The notes: generated by a model from the letters alone, not told the origin. Shown: positions 43,606-53,297, numbered from the stretch's first letter. The stretch: 64,000 bases of DNA from an uncultured Clostridia bacterium (GCA_938049335.1 CALIYX010000009.1:1-64000), one strand, 5' to 3'. A program made the numbers and translations.

Positions 43606-44085
43606 TTAGTTGAAAATATTTACTCCAACGACGCTTGCGATCATCATGATTACACCTGCAAGCGCAACGCCTAGCGTAACTGAAAGCACCGTCTTCTTAA
43701 AATCTATATCGAGTATGCTCGCTGCAAGCGTTCCTGTCCAAGCACCTGTTCCCGGAATAGGAATACCCACAAACAACAAAAGCGCGATAAAAACACCTCT
43801 ATCGCTCTTCTGCGTGAGCTTGTGTCCAGCCTTCTCTCCCTTGCTCAGGAAGAAACGACACGGCTTCCATATAAAAGGTCTTTCGCACCCCCAGATTAGA
43901 ATCTTTCTGGCAAATAGGTAGATGAACGGAACCGGTATCATGTTACCTATCATGCATATGAGTAAAGACTCTATGACTGGCAGGTCGCGCGCCTGAGAAA
44001 ATGGTACTGCAACTCTGAGCTCAGCCATGGGGAGCATAGACATAAAAAACAAATAAACGTAGTTTTTCAGCATCTTCACTCTCAC
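43606..44085 (-). CDS. Small multidrug export-like membrane protein
   Basis: A 159-residue protein with about five hydrophobic segments. MAELRVAVPF and GIPIPGTGAWTG are hallmarks of the Sm_multidrug_ex (PF06695) family. Transport is predicted but not well shown for the family. The annotated start is a GTG at 44085; the ATG at 44073 (MLKNYVYL) is equally possible as neither has a clear ribosome site. Confidence 0.75.
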   Translation of the reverse strand: MRVKMLKNYVYLFFMSMLPMAELRVAVPFSQARDLPVIESLLICMIGNMIPVPFIYLFARKILIWGCERPFIWKPCRFFLSKGEKAGHKLTQKSDRGVFIALLLFVGIPIPGTGAWTGTLAASILDIDFKKTVLSVTLGVALAGVIMMIASVVGVNIFN

Positions 44086-44130
44086 TGATCTAAATAATAC
44101 TTAAGAGTATTTTACTTGAATCAGTCGATA

Positions 44131-45258
44131 TTAGCAAGCTAATAAAAATTCGTCCCTCATATTGCATGTGAGCTTTATGCCGCCTGCCTCAAGAACCTTC
44201 TGAAGTGCTTCTAGAGTTTGTGCAAGGTCTTTCTTGTTTGCATTTTCGCCCATGTGGCCGATTCTAACAACCTTACCTTTGAGCACATCAAAGCATCCGC
44301 TTATCAAAATGCCAAACTCATCTCTAAGCCTGCTCAAAATCTCATCCTCTGTAATTCCTTCAGGAATTTCGATTACTGTTACATTGTTAGAATATCCGCT
44401 TTCTAGATAGAGCTTAAGTCCAGCCTTTTCTACTGCAGCTCTTGTGGCCTTTGCAAGCTGCTCGTGTCTATTCTGAAAATCTGCATCCTCAAGATAATTA
44501 TCTATCGCAACTCTTAGTCCCATGATATCGCTTGCCGGCATCGTATATGGGAACCACTGGTTTTCGTAATAGTCTTTAATGAAAAGAAGGTTTGCATAGA
44601 AAGCCCTTATAGGAGTTTTGCGATTTTGCATTGCCTCAAAGGCTCTGTCGCTAACCCAAACCATAGTAAGTCCCGGAGGAGCTGAAAGCGCCTTTTGAGA
44701 ACCTCCGCACAGTATATCTATCTTAGAGTTACTTACATCTAGCGGCTCTCCAAACATTCCTGCTACGGAGTCGCATACAGTCAAAATTCCAAACTCGTCA
44801 AAGAGCCTGCTTATGCCTTCGACATCGTTCATAACTCCGCTTGGCGTATCGCAGTGAACCACGGTCGCATACTTAAAGTCGCTATCCTTTGATAGGAAAT
44901 CTCTTAGCTCATCTACATTAACTGGATTTCTATAGTCACTGCTAAATAGCACTGGCTCTCCGCCGTACATGCTAACAAAATCAGCAAAGCCCTTGCCGAA
45001 GATACCATTGTCTACTACAAGTACTCTGTCGCCTTCTTCAGTTAAAGAAGCGCAGGCAGCCTCTAGGCCTAGTATTCCTTCTCCACCTAGGATGAAGGCT
45101 TTGGTATCAGTGTGCATTGCCTTTGATAAAAGCTCACAAGTTTCCTTATAGAAGTCAAAGAACTTAGGATCTATATCTGGATTCGTAAACTCCTTGCTTC
45201 TTTCTAATCTTACGTTTTCTCTGACCTGTGTAGGTCCTGCTGTCATTATCTTGTACAT
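44131..45258 (-). CDS. Class V PLP aminotransferase, alanine-glyoxylate/serine type
   Basis: A 375-residue fold-type I enzyme. MTAGPTQV opens the protein, CDSVAGMFGEP holds the PLP aspartate region, and GGSQKALSAPPGL holds the Schiff-base lysine. Relatives act on alanine, serine or ureidoglycine with glyoxylate, and others make phosphonate or purine-catabolism intermediates. It overlaps the preceding ECF S-component gene by 13 bases, so the two are coupled and the transported compound may be its substrate or a PLP precursor. Specificity is open. Confidence 0.85.
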   Translation of the reverse strand: MYKIMTAGPTQVRENVRLERSKEFTNPDIDPKFFDFYKETCELLSKAMHTDTKAFILGGEGILGLEAACASLTEEGDRVLVVDNGIFGKGFADFVSMYGGEPVLFSSDYRNPVNVDELRDFLSKDSDFKYATVVHCDTPSGVMNDVEGISRLFDEFGILTVCDSVAGMFGEPLDVSNSKIDILCGGSQKALSAPPGLTMVWVSDRAFEAMQNRKTPIRAFYANLLFIKDYYENQWFPYTMPASDIMGLRVAIDNYLEDADFQNRHEQLAKATRAAVEKAGLKLYLESGYSNNVTVIEIPEGITEDEILSRLRDEFGILISGCFDVLKGKVVRIGHMGENANKKDLAQTLEALQKVLEAGGIKLTCNMRDEFLLAC

Positions 45259-45791
45259 TCTACGCTACCAGGTACCTTCCTTGTTGCTAGCTTCAAAACT
45301 GGTGCCACTAGAAGTGCTACCACTATAGCAAATCCAACCTGTGCAATATTGCCAGGCATTGATCCAAATGGAGCTATCCAGTTTCCGGTTAATATAACCT
45401 CTGCAAAGTAGTAGCCAACTAGCTTGATAACTAATGCTAAAACTAGGGAGACAAGGCTATTCACAAATGCGTTCTTGATTGGCTTTTTCTCTGCGAAATA
45501 TCCAACTGTATATCCCATGAGTCCAACAATTACGAATGTGAATGGCGCCCATGCACCCCATCCGCTCATTATATCAAAGAGTCCCATTCCGCAAGCACCT
45601 GCTAATGCTCCTGTTCTTCTGCCAAAGAGCATTGCTCCAATGAATAGAGGTACGTTGCCAAGGTGGATTAGTCCGCCGCTTCCTGCAAGTGGAAGTCTGA
45701 CATTAATTAGCCATGTTGCAACGTAAACCATTGCGATGAAAAGTGCTGTAATTACGAGCTCTTGTGTTGTTATCTTTTTTCTATTTTCCAT
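45246..45791 (-). CDS. ECF transporter S-component
   Basis: A 181-residue membrane protein with about six hydrophobic segments and the AxxxA-like first helix (ITALFIAMVYVATW). HLGNVPLFIGAMLFG and GLFDIMSGWGAW are typical of S-components binding vitamins or precursors. The shared energy module is not in the window. GGAG precedes the ATG. Coupling to a PLP enzyme suggests vitamin B6 or an amine substrate, which is inference. Confidence 0.82.
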   Translation of the reverse strand: MENRKKITTQELVITALFIAMVYVATWLINVRLPLAGSGGLIHLGNVPLFIGAMLFGRRTGALAGACGMGLFDIMSGWGAWAPFTFVIVGLMGYTVGYFAEKKPIKNAFVNSLVSLVLALVIKLVGYYFAEVILTGNWIAPFGSMPGNIAQVGFAIVVALLVAPVLKLATRKVPGSVECTR

Positions 45792-46078
45792 TTGTATAAC
45801 TCCTATATATTATATTTAAATCTATTACAATATTATTCTAGCACTAATCTAGATTTATTAAATATGCAATAATTTATTTTTTATAATATACAGTTTGGGA
45901 TTATATAGGATTTTGTTCTTACTGTACTTGTTAAAATATGCCATTTATATATATACAGTTTTTATTTTGGTAAATAGAATTAGTCTTTTCCCAAATAAAA
46001 ACAGTAAGCCCATTATTTGGACCTACTGCTCTTCATTTTTATCTGTCTATTTTATAGTTTACTTTGCCTTATTATTTT
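45792..46078. other. A+T-rich intergenic stretch
   Basis: About 290 bases hold the ECF gene promoter on the right-to-left side and the XRE terminator. No riboswitch landmarks or further gene were found. Confidence 0.4.
45994..46028 (-). terminator. Terminator of the XRE operon
   Basis: CAGTAAGCCC (46002-46011) pairs imperfectly with GGACCTACTG (46019-46028), followed on the minus strand by TTTTTATTT. It begins about 50 bases after the regulator stop. Confidence 0.75.
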
Positions 46079-46273
46079 CTAATCATCTAAAAAGAATACA
46101 TCATCTACATGGAGCTTGAGAAATTTTGCAATTTTCATTGCGAGCTCAAGCGTGGGATTATATTTGTCGTTTTCAATAGCAACTATGGTCTGCCTGCTGA
46201 CGCCTAGTTCATTAGCTATATCCTCTTGCCTGACCCCTGCTTCTTTTCTTAACTGTTTTATTATGTTTTTCAT
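46079..46273 (-). CDS. Small XRE-family DNA-binding regulator
   Basis: A 64-residue protein that is essentially one helix-turn-helix: LRKEAGVRQEDIANELGVSRQTIVAIENDKYNPT. It overlaps the membrane-protein gene upstream by 4 bases. Such pairs are common in Firmicutes and the regulator usually represses its own operon. A palindrome at the predicted transcription start supports that here. Confidence 0.88.
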   Translation of the reverse strand: MKNIIKQLRKEAGVRQEDIANELGVSRQTIVAIENDKYNPTLELAMKIAKFLKLHVDDVFFLDD

Positions 46274-46611
46274 ACTGCTGTAGTCAAAAGAAACGCTCCA
46301 CCATAGATAATTAGAAAAATAAACAAAGCAGCTCCAACTATTACTTCAAAGAGTATACGTGAATTTCTATCCTCTTTATATTCTTTATCGCCTGCAACCA
46401 TTTTTAGTTTCATCACAGTCTCTGATACTAATTGTACGAATGAAGATATGGACAAGATCATCCAAGGGAAAATTTCAATCCTTGCTCCATATACTTTTGA
46501 CTTATATAAACTGTAAATTAACCATATCCATAGAAATAGCATGGCAACTCTATATCCCCAGCTCTCAGAACGCATACGGATGTTTCTATCCATTTCATCC
46601 ATCTTTTTCAC
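46270..46611 (-). CDS. DUF6442-like membrane protein
   Basis: A 113-residue protein with about four hydrophobic helices after a polar N-terminus (MDEMDRNIRMRSESWGYR). The start is GTG at 46611, 7 bases after AAAGGAG. It resembles DUF6442 proteins that pair with small XRE regulators. Function unknown. Confidence 0.7.
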   Translation of the reverse strand: MKKMDEMDRNIRMRSESWGYRVAMLFLWIWLIYSLYKSKVYGARIEIFPWMILSISSFVQLVSETVMKLKMVAGDKEYKEDRNSRILFEVIVGAALFIFLIIYGGAFLLTTAV

Positions 46612-46650
46612 AGCGTTTCTCCTTTCAGAAATACTAATGCCAATAATTGA

Positions 46651-46702
46651 ATGTAAAAAGCTCTTTACATTTTTATCTTAATACTTTTAACAAAAATGTC
46701 AA
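46651..46702 (-). promoter_or_regulatory. Promoter and palindromic operator of the XRE operon
   Basis: TTGACA (46697-46702) and TAAGAT (46675-46680) are 16 bases apart on the minus strand. The inverted repeat ATGTAAA-N6-TTTACAT (46651-46670) overlaps the predicted start. A further TTTTACATT half-site lies at 46707-46715. Confidence 0.6.
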
Positions 46703-46727
46703 TAACTTTTTACATTTTGCTTTCACT

Positions 46728-48479
46728 CTATTCCTGATCAAAGATTCTATATAGCTTATCGTTAGGGTCGCTTATCATTTTAATTTTACTACCTAACTCA
46801 AGCACTTTACCACTGTTATACGGCTCCCACTCAGGAAGACCCTTGCCATTTGGATTTCCAGTCTTTACAAAGTTAATCCAGTAAGACGTCATAGTTTCGC
46901 AAAGCTTCTTGTCACTGCTGTCATATAGATATGGTGCTTTTCCTATGTTTCCGTAGGCGTATGGAAGTTCTCCTGTATGGTTAGAACCAATCGACTTGTT
47001 TTCCTTGGTGAAGTAATATCTATATACAGGCTCTCTTTCGCTTGCTAACCTGCTCCATACATCATGCCCATAACCGAAGGTTCCAGCGTTATAGATTATT
47101 TTGAAGTTCTTTACTGCCTCTTCATCCGTCTTTGCTGGGTAAAGCTTTAAAATTTCCTCATATCCCTTAGGGTATATCTTCTTTATCTTAGCCTCGTAGT
47201 TATCCTTATCTGTCTTTGATTCAAGGAGCAGGAAGAAATCGCCATCCTCCTTGTTATATCCCGTCAGTAATGCCTTCTCATTGTTTTCACCGGCCATATA
47301 GCTCTCATATGGGGATTTTGTCAAAGCGTAGCCATCATTTGTCATCGCATTAAGCGTTCCATACTTGGTATTTGTGTTTGCTATGTCCTCGGCAGATATC
47401 TTTCTGAGATCCTTAGGCTTCTTTGCACCTAGCTCATCGCGAAGAGATTTACCCTGCTTGATTGCCGTTTTGATATCCATATATGAATGAGGCGGGTTCT
47501 TTGCTGTAATTGATGAACTCTCAGAGATTGCGTATTTGAACTTGCCTTTTGCCAGTGGTGAAGTGCACATTGCATTTACCGAGGATGAGCCTGCAGACTC
47601 ACCTGCAATTGTGATATTGTCAGGATCGCCACCGAACTTTTCGATGTTTGCTCTCACCCAATCAAGAGCCTTTACCTGGTCAAGGAAACCGTACATTCCT
47701 GTAGTTCCGTTTGGAGACTCAGAAGCTAGATTTTCATCAGCATAAAACCCGAGTGCCCCAAGTCTATAGCTAAAGTTTACAAATATGACATCATTCTTCG
47801 CATAGGACTCGCCGTTATAGTCCTCCCACCAAGCCTGACCAGTTGTGAGCGAACCTCCGTGGATATAGAAGACGACCGGAAGCTTTTTCTGTGGTCCTCT
47901 TGGCTTCCAAATATTGAGATAAAGACAGTCCTCGCTCATCTTTGGAACATATCTGTTCTTTATTGTTCTAGTCACATTGTGGTAGAAGAAAATATCAGTT
48001 GCAGATGAAACGACTCTGTTCGTGCGCTTTTGCATGGCCATGGGCTGAAAGTGATCCGCCCTGAGAACACCTTTGTACTTCTCAGGATTTTTCGGTTCCT
48101 TCCATCTCAAATCTCCAACTGGAGCCTTAGCATATGGAATGCCTGCATAGACCTCAACTGAGCGATCTTTGTTATATACACCCGTGAGCCTGCCCTCTTT
48201 TACTTTGATTTCGCCCGTGCTATTTGCTCCCTCATAGGTAGCTGGGACGAGCTTTTCCTTAGGAAGACTTATGAATGAAATTAAAGCGAAAAGAATAAAC
48301 ATGGCAATCACTGCCCTTCCGCCTTTTCTTGTCTTATTCCAATAAAGACTTATTATAAAGGCTGTAACCAAAACAAGAATTAGTCCAGACCAAGCATTTC
48401 TATTCAAAAACATATAGAGTTCAAATACTATTGTCACCAGTATCAAAAAGCTATAAAAGGCAAATTTTTCTTTTCTCAT
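46728..48479 (-). CDS. Membrane-anchored type B carboxylesterase
   Basis: A 583-residue protein. Three hydrophobic helices in the first 85 residues anchor it, and the alpha/beta-hydrolase domain follows. GIPYAKAPVGDLRW, EDCLYLNIW, the nucleophile GESAGSSSVN and the histidine region GSNHTGELPYAYG are all present. It hydrolyses carboxylic esters, likely outside the membrane. AAAGGAG precedes the ATG. Confidence 0.88.
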   Translation of the reverse strand: MRKEKFAFYSFLILVTIVFELYMFLNRNAWSGLILVLVTAFIISLYWNKTRKGGRAVIAMFILFALISFISLPKEKLVPATYEGANSTGEIKVKEGRLTGVYNKDRSVEVYAGIPYAKAPVGDLRWKEPKNPEKYKGVLRADHFQPMAMQKRTNRVVSSATDIFFYHNVTRTIKNRYVPKMSEDCLYLNIWKPRGPQKKLPVVFYIHGGSLTTGQAWWEDYNGESYAKNDVIFVNFSYRLGALGFYADENLASESPNGTTGMYGFLDQVKALDWVRANIEKFGGDPDNITIAGESAGSSSVNAMCTSPLAKGKFKYAISESSSITAKNPPHSYMDIKTAIKQGKSLRDELGAKKPKDLRKISAEDIANTNTKYGTLNAMTNDGYALTKSPYESYMAGENNEKALLTGYNKEDGDFFLLLESKTDKDNYEAKIKKIYPKGYEEILKLYPAKTDEEAVKNFKIIYNAGTFGYGHDVWSRLASEREPVYRYYFTKENKSIGSNHTGELPYAYGNIGKAPYLYDSSDKKLCETMTSYWINFVKTGNPNGKGLPEWEPYNSGKVLELGSKIKMISDPNDKLYRIFDQE

Positions 48480-48506
48480 TCCCTTGCTCCTTTCAGGGCA
48501 TCAAAG

Positions 48507-50072
48507 CTAGGCCTTGAAACAAAATTCCTCGATAATTTTCTCGGCAACCTTTATCCCATCGCAGGCTGCACTCGTTATGCCACCAGCATATCCAGCGCCC
48601 TCGCCAGCTGGGTAAAGACCTTTGATGCTTCCCTGAAGATTTTCGTCCCTAAAAAATCTAACAGGTGATGAGCTTCTCGTCTCCACAGCCTTCATCACAG
48701 CATTATCATCGTCAAAGCCCTTGAGCTTTCTTCCTAGATATGGCATGGCTTCTCTAATAGATTCAACCGCAAAGCTAGGAAGCGAATCAATCACGGCCTT
48801 TGCATCTTCATCTCCATCTCTGAACTTAGACCAGCAGGTCTTAGGGAAGGCATATCTTCCGCCACCGTTTTTGTAAGCGAGCCTCTCGTACTTTTCCTGA
48901 AACTCTACTCCAGCCAGTGCATCATCTCTATCAAAGTCAGAAACACTAACATCAACTAGAAGCCCGCTGTTAGCCGTTCCACTGTCACGCTTGTGATTAC
49001 TCATGCCGTTTGTTACAACACCGCCCTCTTGAGAAGAAGACATTATGACCTCACCACCTGGACACATGCAAAATGTATAAACTCCTCTTCCATTTTCACA
49101 GCGATGTGATAGCTTGTACTCTGCAGGCGGAAGACCTTTGGTTTTCCCATACTGAGCTTCATCTACCATCTTCTGCGGGTGCTCTATTCTCACTCCTATG
49201 GAAAACGGCTTTGCCGACATCTTTATGCCAAGCTCGTGCGCATACCTAAAGGTATCCCTTGCGCTGTGGCCTATGGCAAGGACTAGAGTTTCTGTTTCTA
49301 GCGTGTAGCTTTCTCCAGTCAAAACATCCTCAGCTTTGATGGCTTTGATTTTTCCCGATGGTGCGTCTATGCCAACTAGCTTGCTTGAAAATCTAATCTC
49401 ACCGCCTAGACGTATTATTTCCTCGCGTATATTTGCAACCACATCTCTGAGAAGGTCTGTTCCTATGTGTGGCTTATTTTTGTAAAGTATTTCATCTGGT
49501 GCACCGGCACTTACAAATTCACTTAGGACTTTATGGATTCTCGGATCCTTGATTCCTGTCGTAAGCTTGCCGTCAGAAAAAGTTCCGGCACCACCCTCGC
49601 CAAACTGAACATTTGATTCTGTATTTAGGGCTCCGCCATTCCAGAAGTTTTGCACATCCTCTGCACGCTCGCTCACGCACTTACCTCTTTCGATGACTAT
49701 CGGCCTATATCCCTGCTGAGCAAGTATCAAAGCACAAAAGATTCCACAAGGTCCAAAGCCTGCAATAACTGGCCTATGCTTTAGCTCACGCACGCCAGGC
49801 TCAGGGGCTTTGTAGCTCATGTCAGGTGCTATAGAAAGATTTTTTTTAGGGTCAGGCTTTAGCGTTATTTTCCTTGCGCCCTGCCTTTGCTCCACATCAA
49901 AATCAACCGTATATACAAATTTAATATCGCCCTTGTCTCTAGCGTCTATCGACTCCTTTACGATTTTATATTCCTTTATCTTGATGCTATTTCCGAGCTT
50001 CTTCTCTATTTTCTTTACGAGAAGCTCCTTAGGCTCGCCGAGCGCGAGCTTTATTTGGCTAATTCTATACAC
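48507..50072 (-). CDS. FAD-dependent oxidoreductase, COG2509 type
   Basis: A 521-residue flavoprotein. An N-terminal domain of about 90 residues precedes the Rossmann motif VIAGFGPCGIFCALILAQQG. QFGEGGAGTFSDGKLTT and the C-terminal GEGAGYAGGITSAACDG complete the family pattern. Substrate is unknown. The start is GTG at 50072 after AGGAG. Confidence 0.82.
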   Translation of the reverse strand: MYRISQIKLALGEPKELLVKKIEKKLGNSIKIKEYKIVKESIDARDKGDIKFVYTVDFDVEQRQGARKITLKPDPKKNLSIAPDMSYKAPEPGVRELKHRPVIAGFGPCGIFCALILAQQGYRPIVIERGKCVSERAEDVQNFWNGGALNTESNVQFGEGGAGTFSDGKLTTGIKDPRIHKVLSEFVSAGAPDEILYKNKPHIGTDLLRDVVANIREEIIRLGGEIRFSSKLVGIDAPSGKIKAIKAEDVLTGESYTLETETLVLAIGHSARDTFRYAHELGIKMSAKPFSIGVRIEHPQKMVDEAQYGKTKGLPPAEYKLSHRCENGRGVYTFCMCPGGEVIMSSSQEGGVVTNGMSNHKRDSGTANSGLLVDVSVSDFDRDDALAGVEFQEKYERLAYKNGGGRYAFPKTCWSKFRDGDEDAKAVIDSLPSFAVESIREAMPYLGRKLKGFDDDNAVMKAVETRSSSPVRFFRDENLQGSIKGLYPAGEGAGYAGGITSAACDGIKVAEKIIEEFCFKA

Positions 50073-50100
50073 TCTTAGCTCCTATCAAATTAATTCTGTT

Positions 50101-51387
50101 TTATTCACCTAGCGCCTTTTCTGCAGCAGCACTACCTGCCGTATGACCTGTCGAAAAAGCAATGGTTAGGTTATATCCGCCCGTGTATCCACTTACATCG
50201 AGCACCTCCCCGCAGGCATAGACCCCTGAGATTAGCTTAGATTCCATGGTCTTAGGGTTTATCTCCTTAACTGAGACACCACCAGCTGTAACAAAGGCTT
50301 TGTCTAGCGATAGCGTTCCCTCTGCCTGAAACTCCACATTTTTTAAAAGCCTAGCAAAGTCCTCAAGTTTTTTCTCTGGTATTTGCTGTAGCTTCTCTCC
50401 ATCCGAAATTCCTGCAAGTTTTAAAAGATAGTCAGATAGTCTTTTAGGAAGCTCTGATTTAAGGTAGCTCTTTAGCTCCTTTTCTCCGTTAGTTCTTGCC
50501 ATGATTCTAAGCTCATCTAGGATTTCTCCCTTTGATTTTTGCGGAAGTAGGTCGAGGCTAAGTCTTACGGTTTCTAGCCCATCTTTTCGCATTATGGTAT
50601 TAACAAAGCCAGAGCACCTTAGCGCAATAGGACCTGATAGTCCAAAATGCGTGAAAATCAAATCCCCTTCGTGGCTTGATGTGAGTTTATTCTTTTTGTT
50701 ATATACACTGAGCTTTACATCTTGAAGCGATATCCCACTAAGCTCAGAGAGAAAATCACCGTAGTTTCTGCATACTATTGGAACCTCTGCTGGATAAATC
50801 GGACTTATGCTATGTCCTAAAGCCTCCATGAGCACATAGCCATCTCCATTTGATCCAGTTGAAGAAAATGACTTTCCTCCGCAGGAAACTATAACGCATG
50901 GAGCATAAAACTCCTCACCATGCTTTGTTCTAATGCCAAGAGCTTTCCCCTCTCGTCGCAGAATCTCTGTTACGGCACTGCCTGTCTTTATCTTTACACC
51001 GTGCTTTTTTAACTTAACTTCAAAGAGCTCAACTATGCTCTTTGATGAGTCGGTAACTGGGAAAACCCTGCCCTTGTCTTCTACCTTCAGCTTAAGCCCT
51101 CCCGATGTGAAGAAATCCATTATATCCTTGTTGTCAAAGCTAGCCATACTGCTATATAAGAACTTTGAATTTACGGGAATCTTCGCAAGGAGCTCATCCC
51201 TGCCCTCTGCATTTGTGAGATTGCACCTTCCGCCTCCTGTTAGAAGAAGCTTCTTACCAAGAGAATCGTTTTTCTCCAACAAAAGAGTCCTAGCTCCGAG
51301 GCTCGCAGCCGAAACTGCTGCCATCATACCAGATGCTCCTGCTCCTATTACTATTACATCAAAGCTTTTCACTTTGTTCTTATCCAT
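50101..51387 (-). CDS. BaiN/HI0933-family NAD(P)/FAD-dependent oxidoreductase
   Basis: A 428-residue flavoprotein. VIVIGAGASGMMAAVSAASLG binds FAD, with the family signature LLTGGGRCNLTN and the closing GYTGGYNLTIAFSTG. Some relatives reduce bile-acid intermediates; most have no known substrate. GGAG lies 7 bases before the ATG at 51387, and an in-frame TTG precedes it. Confidence 0.85.
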   Translation of the reverse strand: MDKNKVKSFDVIVIGAGASGMMAAVSAASLGARTLLLEKNDSLGKKLLLTGGGRCNLTNAEGRDELLAKIPVNSKFLYSSMASFDNKDIMDFFTSGGLKLKVEDKGRVFPVTDSSKSIVELFEVKLKKHGVKIKTGSAVTEILRREGKALGIRTKHGEEFYAPCVIVSCGGKSFSSTGSNGDGYVLMEALGHSISPIYPAEVPIVCRNYGDFLSELSGISLQDVKLSVYNKKNKLTSSHEGDLIFTHFGLSGPIALRCSGFVNTIMRKDGLETVRLSLDLLPQKSKGEILDELRIMARTNGEKELKSYLKSELPKRLSDYLLKLAGISDGEKLQQIPEKKLEDFARLLKNVEFQAEGTLSLDKAFVTAGGVSVKEINPKTMESKLISGVYACGEVLDVSGYTGGYNLTIAFSTGHTAGSAAAEKALGE

Positions 51388-51660
51388 CAATCATCTCCTG
51401 ATTCAATCCTTCCTTGACATTGTTATTTTTTTGTCTAAATTGTGATTGAAATGTGGTGCCTTGGGTACAAAAAATACAGGCTTTTAGCCACTTACATCAT
51501 AACTTTTTCTAAAGTGATACGCAATATGTTTTGATCTACGAGCTATGGAATTATGAACTTTGTATCATCTATTACATTATTCGATATGAATTGCGATATG
51601 TGATTAGTCTTTTTAATACTAGTTATAAGAAATCAGATTATTAACATCAGCCTATCACAA

Positions 51661-51705
51661 TTGAAACTGTTTTGGTAAACATTTATAATCTAACATGTAG
51701 ATTAT
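51661..51705 (+). promoter_or_regulatory. cstA promoter with palindrome over the -10 and start
   Basis: TTGAAA (51661-51666) and TATAAT (51684-51689) are 17 bases apart. The perfect inverted repeat ATAATCTA-N5-TAGATTAT (51685-51705) begins inside the -10 and covers the predicted start near 51696. This placement suggests a repressor site. The rest of the 370-base gap shows no gene. Confidence 0.65.
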
Positions 51706-51758
51706 GTATGTGATTTTGTTCATATAACTTTAGTTTTAAAGTAAGAAGGAGGAATTTT

Positions 51759-53237
51759 ATGATTTCATTTATCATGGGTGTAGTACTGCTTATCGCAGGT
51801 TACTTTACCTACGGAAAGGTTGTCGAAAGACTCATCGGACCAGATGATAGAGTAACACCTGCATATAGCAAGGAAGACGGCGTTGACTTCATTCCAATGA
51901 AGGCTAGCAGCTCATTCCTTATTCAGCTCCTTAACATCGCAGGACTTGGCCCAATCTTCGGAGCTCTTACAGGTGCTCTTTGGGGACCAGTAGTATACCT
52001 TTGGATTGTATTTGGTACAATCTTCGCAGGTGGTGTTCACGACTATCTATCAGGAATGCTTTCAGAGAGAAACAACGGTGCTTCAATCTCTGAGATTGTT
52101 GGTAAGTACCTAGGACCAGTTATGGCTTTTATTATGAGACTTTTCTCAGTTGTACTTCTAGTTATGATTGGCGTAGTATTCATGGTTGGACCTGCTCAGC
52201 TTATAGCACTTCTAACACCAAGCGCATTTGGAGTTCAGTTCTGGACAATAGTAGTTCTTGTCTACTACTTCCTAGCAACTCTACTTCCAATCGACAAGAT
52301 TATCGGTAAGATTTACCCAGTATTCGGACTAGCTCTTATCGTAATGGCTCTTGGAATCGGTGGTGCAACACTTCTCCACTCAGGCGAAAGACCAATGCTA
52401 GAGATTTGGGATCACTTTGAGAACATGTATCCTGCAAAGGAAAAGCTTCCAATCTGGCCTCTAATGTTCATCACGGTGGCTTGCGGAGCTATCTCAGGCT
52501 TCCACGCAACACAGTCACCAATGATGGCTCGTTGCCTAACAAAAGAGAAGAACGGCCGTAAGATTTTCTACGGAGCAATGGTTGCGGAAGGTATTATCGC
52601 TCTTATCTGGGCATCAGCTGGTATCGCTTTCTACTACAACAGAACTGGCGATGGTACAGGGCTACAGGCTCTTCTAGATATGCAGGGTGGAAACTCAAAC
52701 ACTGTATATCAGATGTCAAAGGCACTGCTCGGTGGTGTTGGTAGTATCCTAGCTATGGTAGGCGTTATCGCATGTCCTATCACATCAGGTGACACAGCAT
52801 TCCGTTCAGCAAGACTTACAATCGCTGACTGGTTCAAGATTGACCAGCAGGATAAGAAGAAGAGACTTCTTCTATCACTTCCACTCCTACTAGTGGGTTA
52901 CGGAATTTCTAAGCTAAACTATGCAGTTATCTGGAGATACTTCTCATGGTCAAACCAGACACTTGCTATGATGGTACTTTGGGCTATAGCAGTTTACCTA
53001 TGCCGTTACAGAAGCAAGATCAGCAGCTGGATGGCTTCAATTCCAGCAACATATATGACAGCTGTAACAATTGCATACATCTTGCAGGCTAAGGAAGGTC
53101 TAAGAATTAATGCAATGGTTTCTGATATAATCGGTATCTCAATTGCTGCAATAGTATTCATCTTCTACATGGTAAAGGTTTATACAAAGGCTGGAGATAC
53201 ACCACTTGTGGATACTCCACTAGAGGTTAAAAAGTAA
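51759..53237 (+). CDS. cstA: CstA-family transporter
   Basis: A 492-residue membrane protein with many hydrophobic segments. GLGPIFGALTGALWGP, GGVHDYLSGMLSERNNG, GFHATQSPMMARC and the ITSGDTAFRSARL segment are CstA hallmarks. Family members take up pyruvate or peptides under carbon limitation. It is shorter than E. coli CstA, which is usual in Clostridia. AAGGAGG precedes the start. A palindrome overlies its promoter. Confidence 0.92.
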   Translation: MISFIMGVVLLIAGYFTYGKVVERLIGPDDRVTPAYSKEDGVDFIPMKASSSFLIQLLNIAGLGPIFGALTGALWGPVVYLWIVFGTIFAGGVHDYLSGMLSERNNGASISEIVGKYLGPVMAFIMRLFSVVLLVMIGVVFMVGPAQLIALLTPSAFGVQFWTIVVLVYYFLATLLPIDKIIGKIYPVFGLALIVMALGIGGATLLHSGERPMLEIWDHFENMYPAKEKLPIWPLMFITVACGAISGFHATQSPMMARCLTKEKNGRKIFYGAMVAEGIIALIWASAGIAFYYNRTGDGTGLQALLDMQGGNSNTVYQMSKALLGGVGSILAMVGVIACPITSGDTAFRSARLTIADWFKIDQQDKKKRLLLSLPLLLVGYGISKLNYAVIWRYFSWSNQTLAMMVLWAIAVYLCRYRSKISSWMASIPATYMTAVTIAYILQAKEGLRINAMVSDIIGISIAAIVFIFYMVKVYTKAGDTPLVDTPLEVKK

Positions 53238-53267
53238 TCTCAATTCAAATTAAATACATAGTGTATA

Positions 53268-53297
53268 AAACCCCGTATCACCGTATACGGGGTTTGT
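53268..53297 (+). terminator. Terminator of cstA
   Basis: A perfect 11-bp stem (53268-53278 region with 53285-53295; AAACCCCGTAT with ATACGGGGTTT) is followed by GTTTGT, 30 bases after the stop. Confidence 0.9.

Noticed and set aside
45792..45894. Possible riboswitch before the ECF S-component gene
   Set aside because: The 100-base leader is almost all A and T with no TPP, cobalamin or T-box landmarks.
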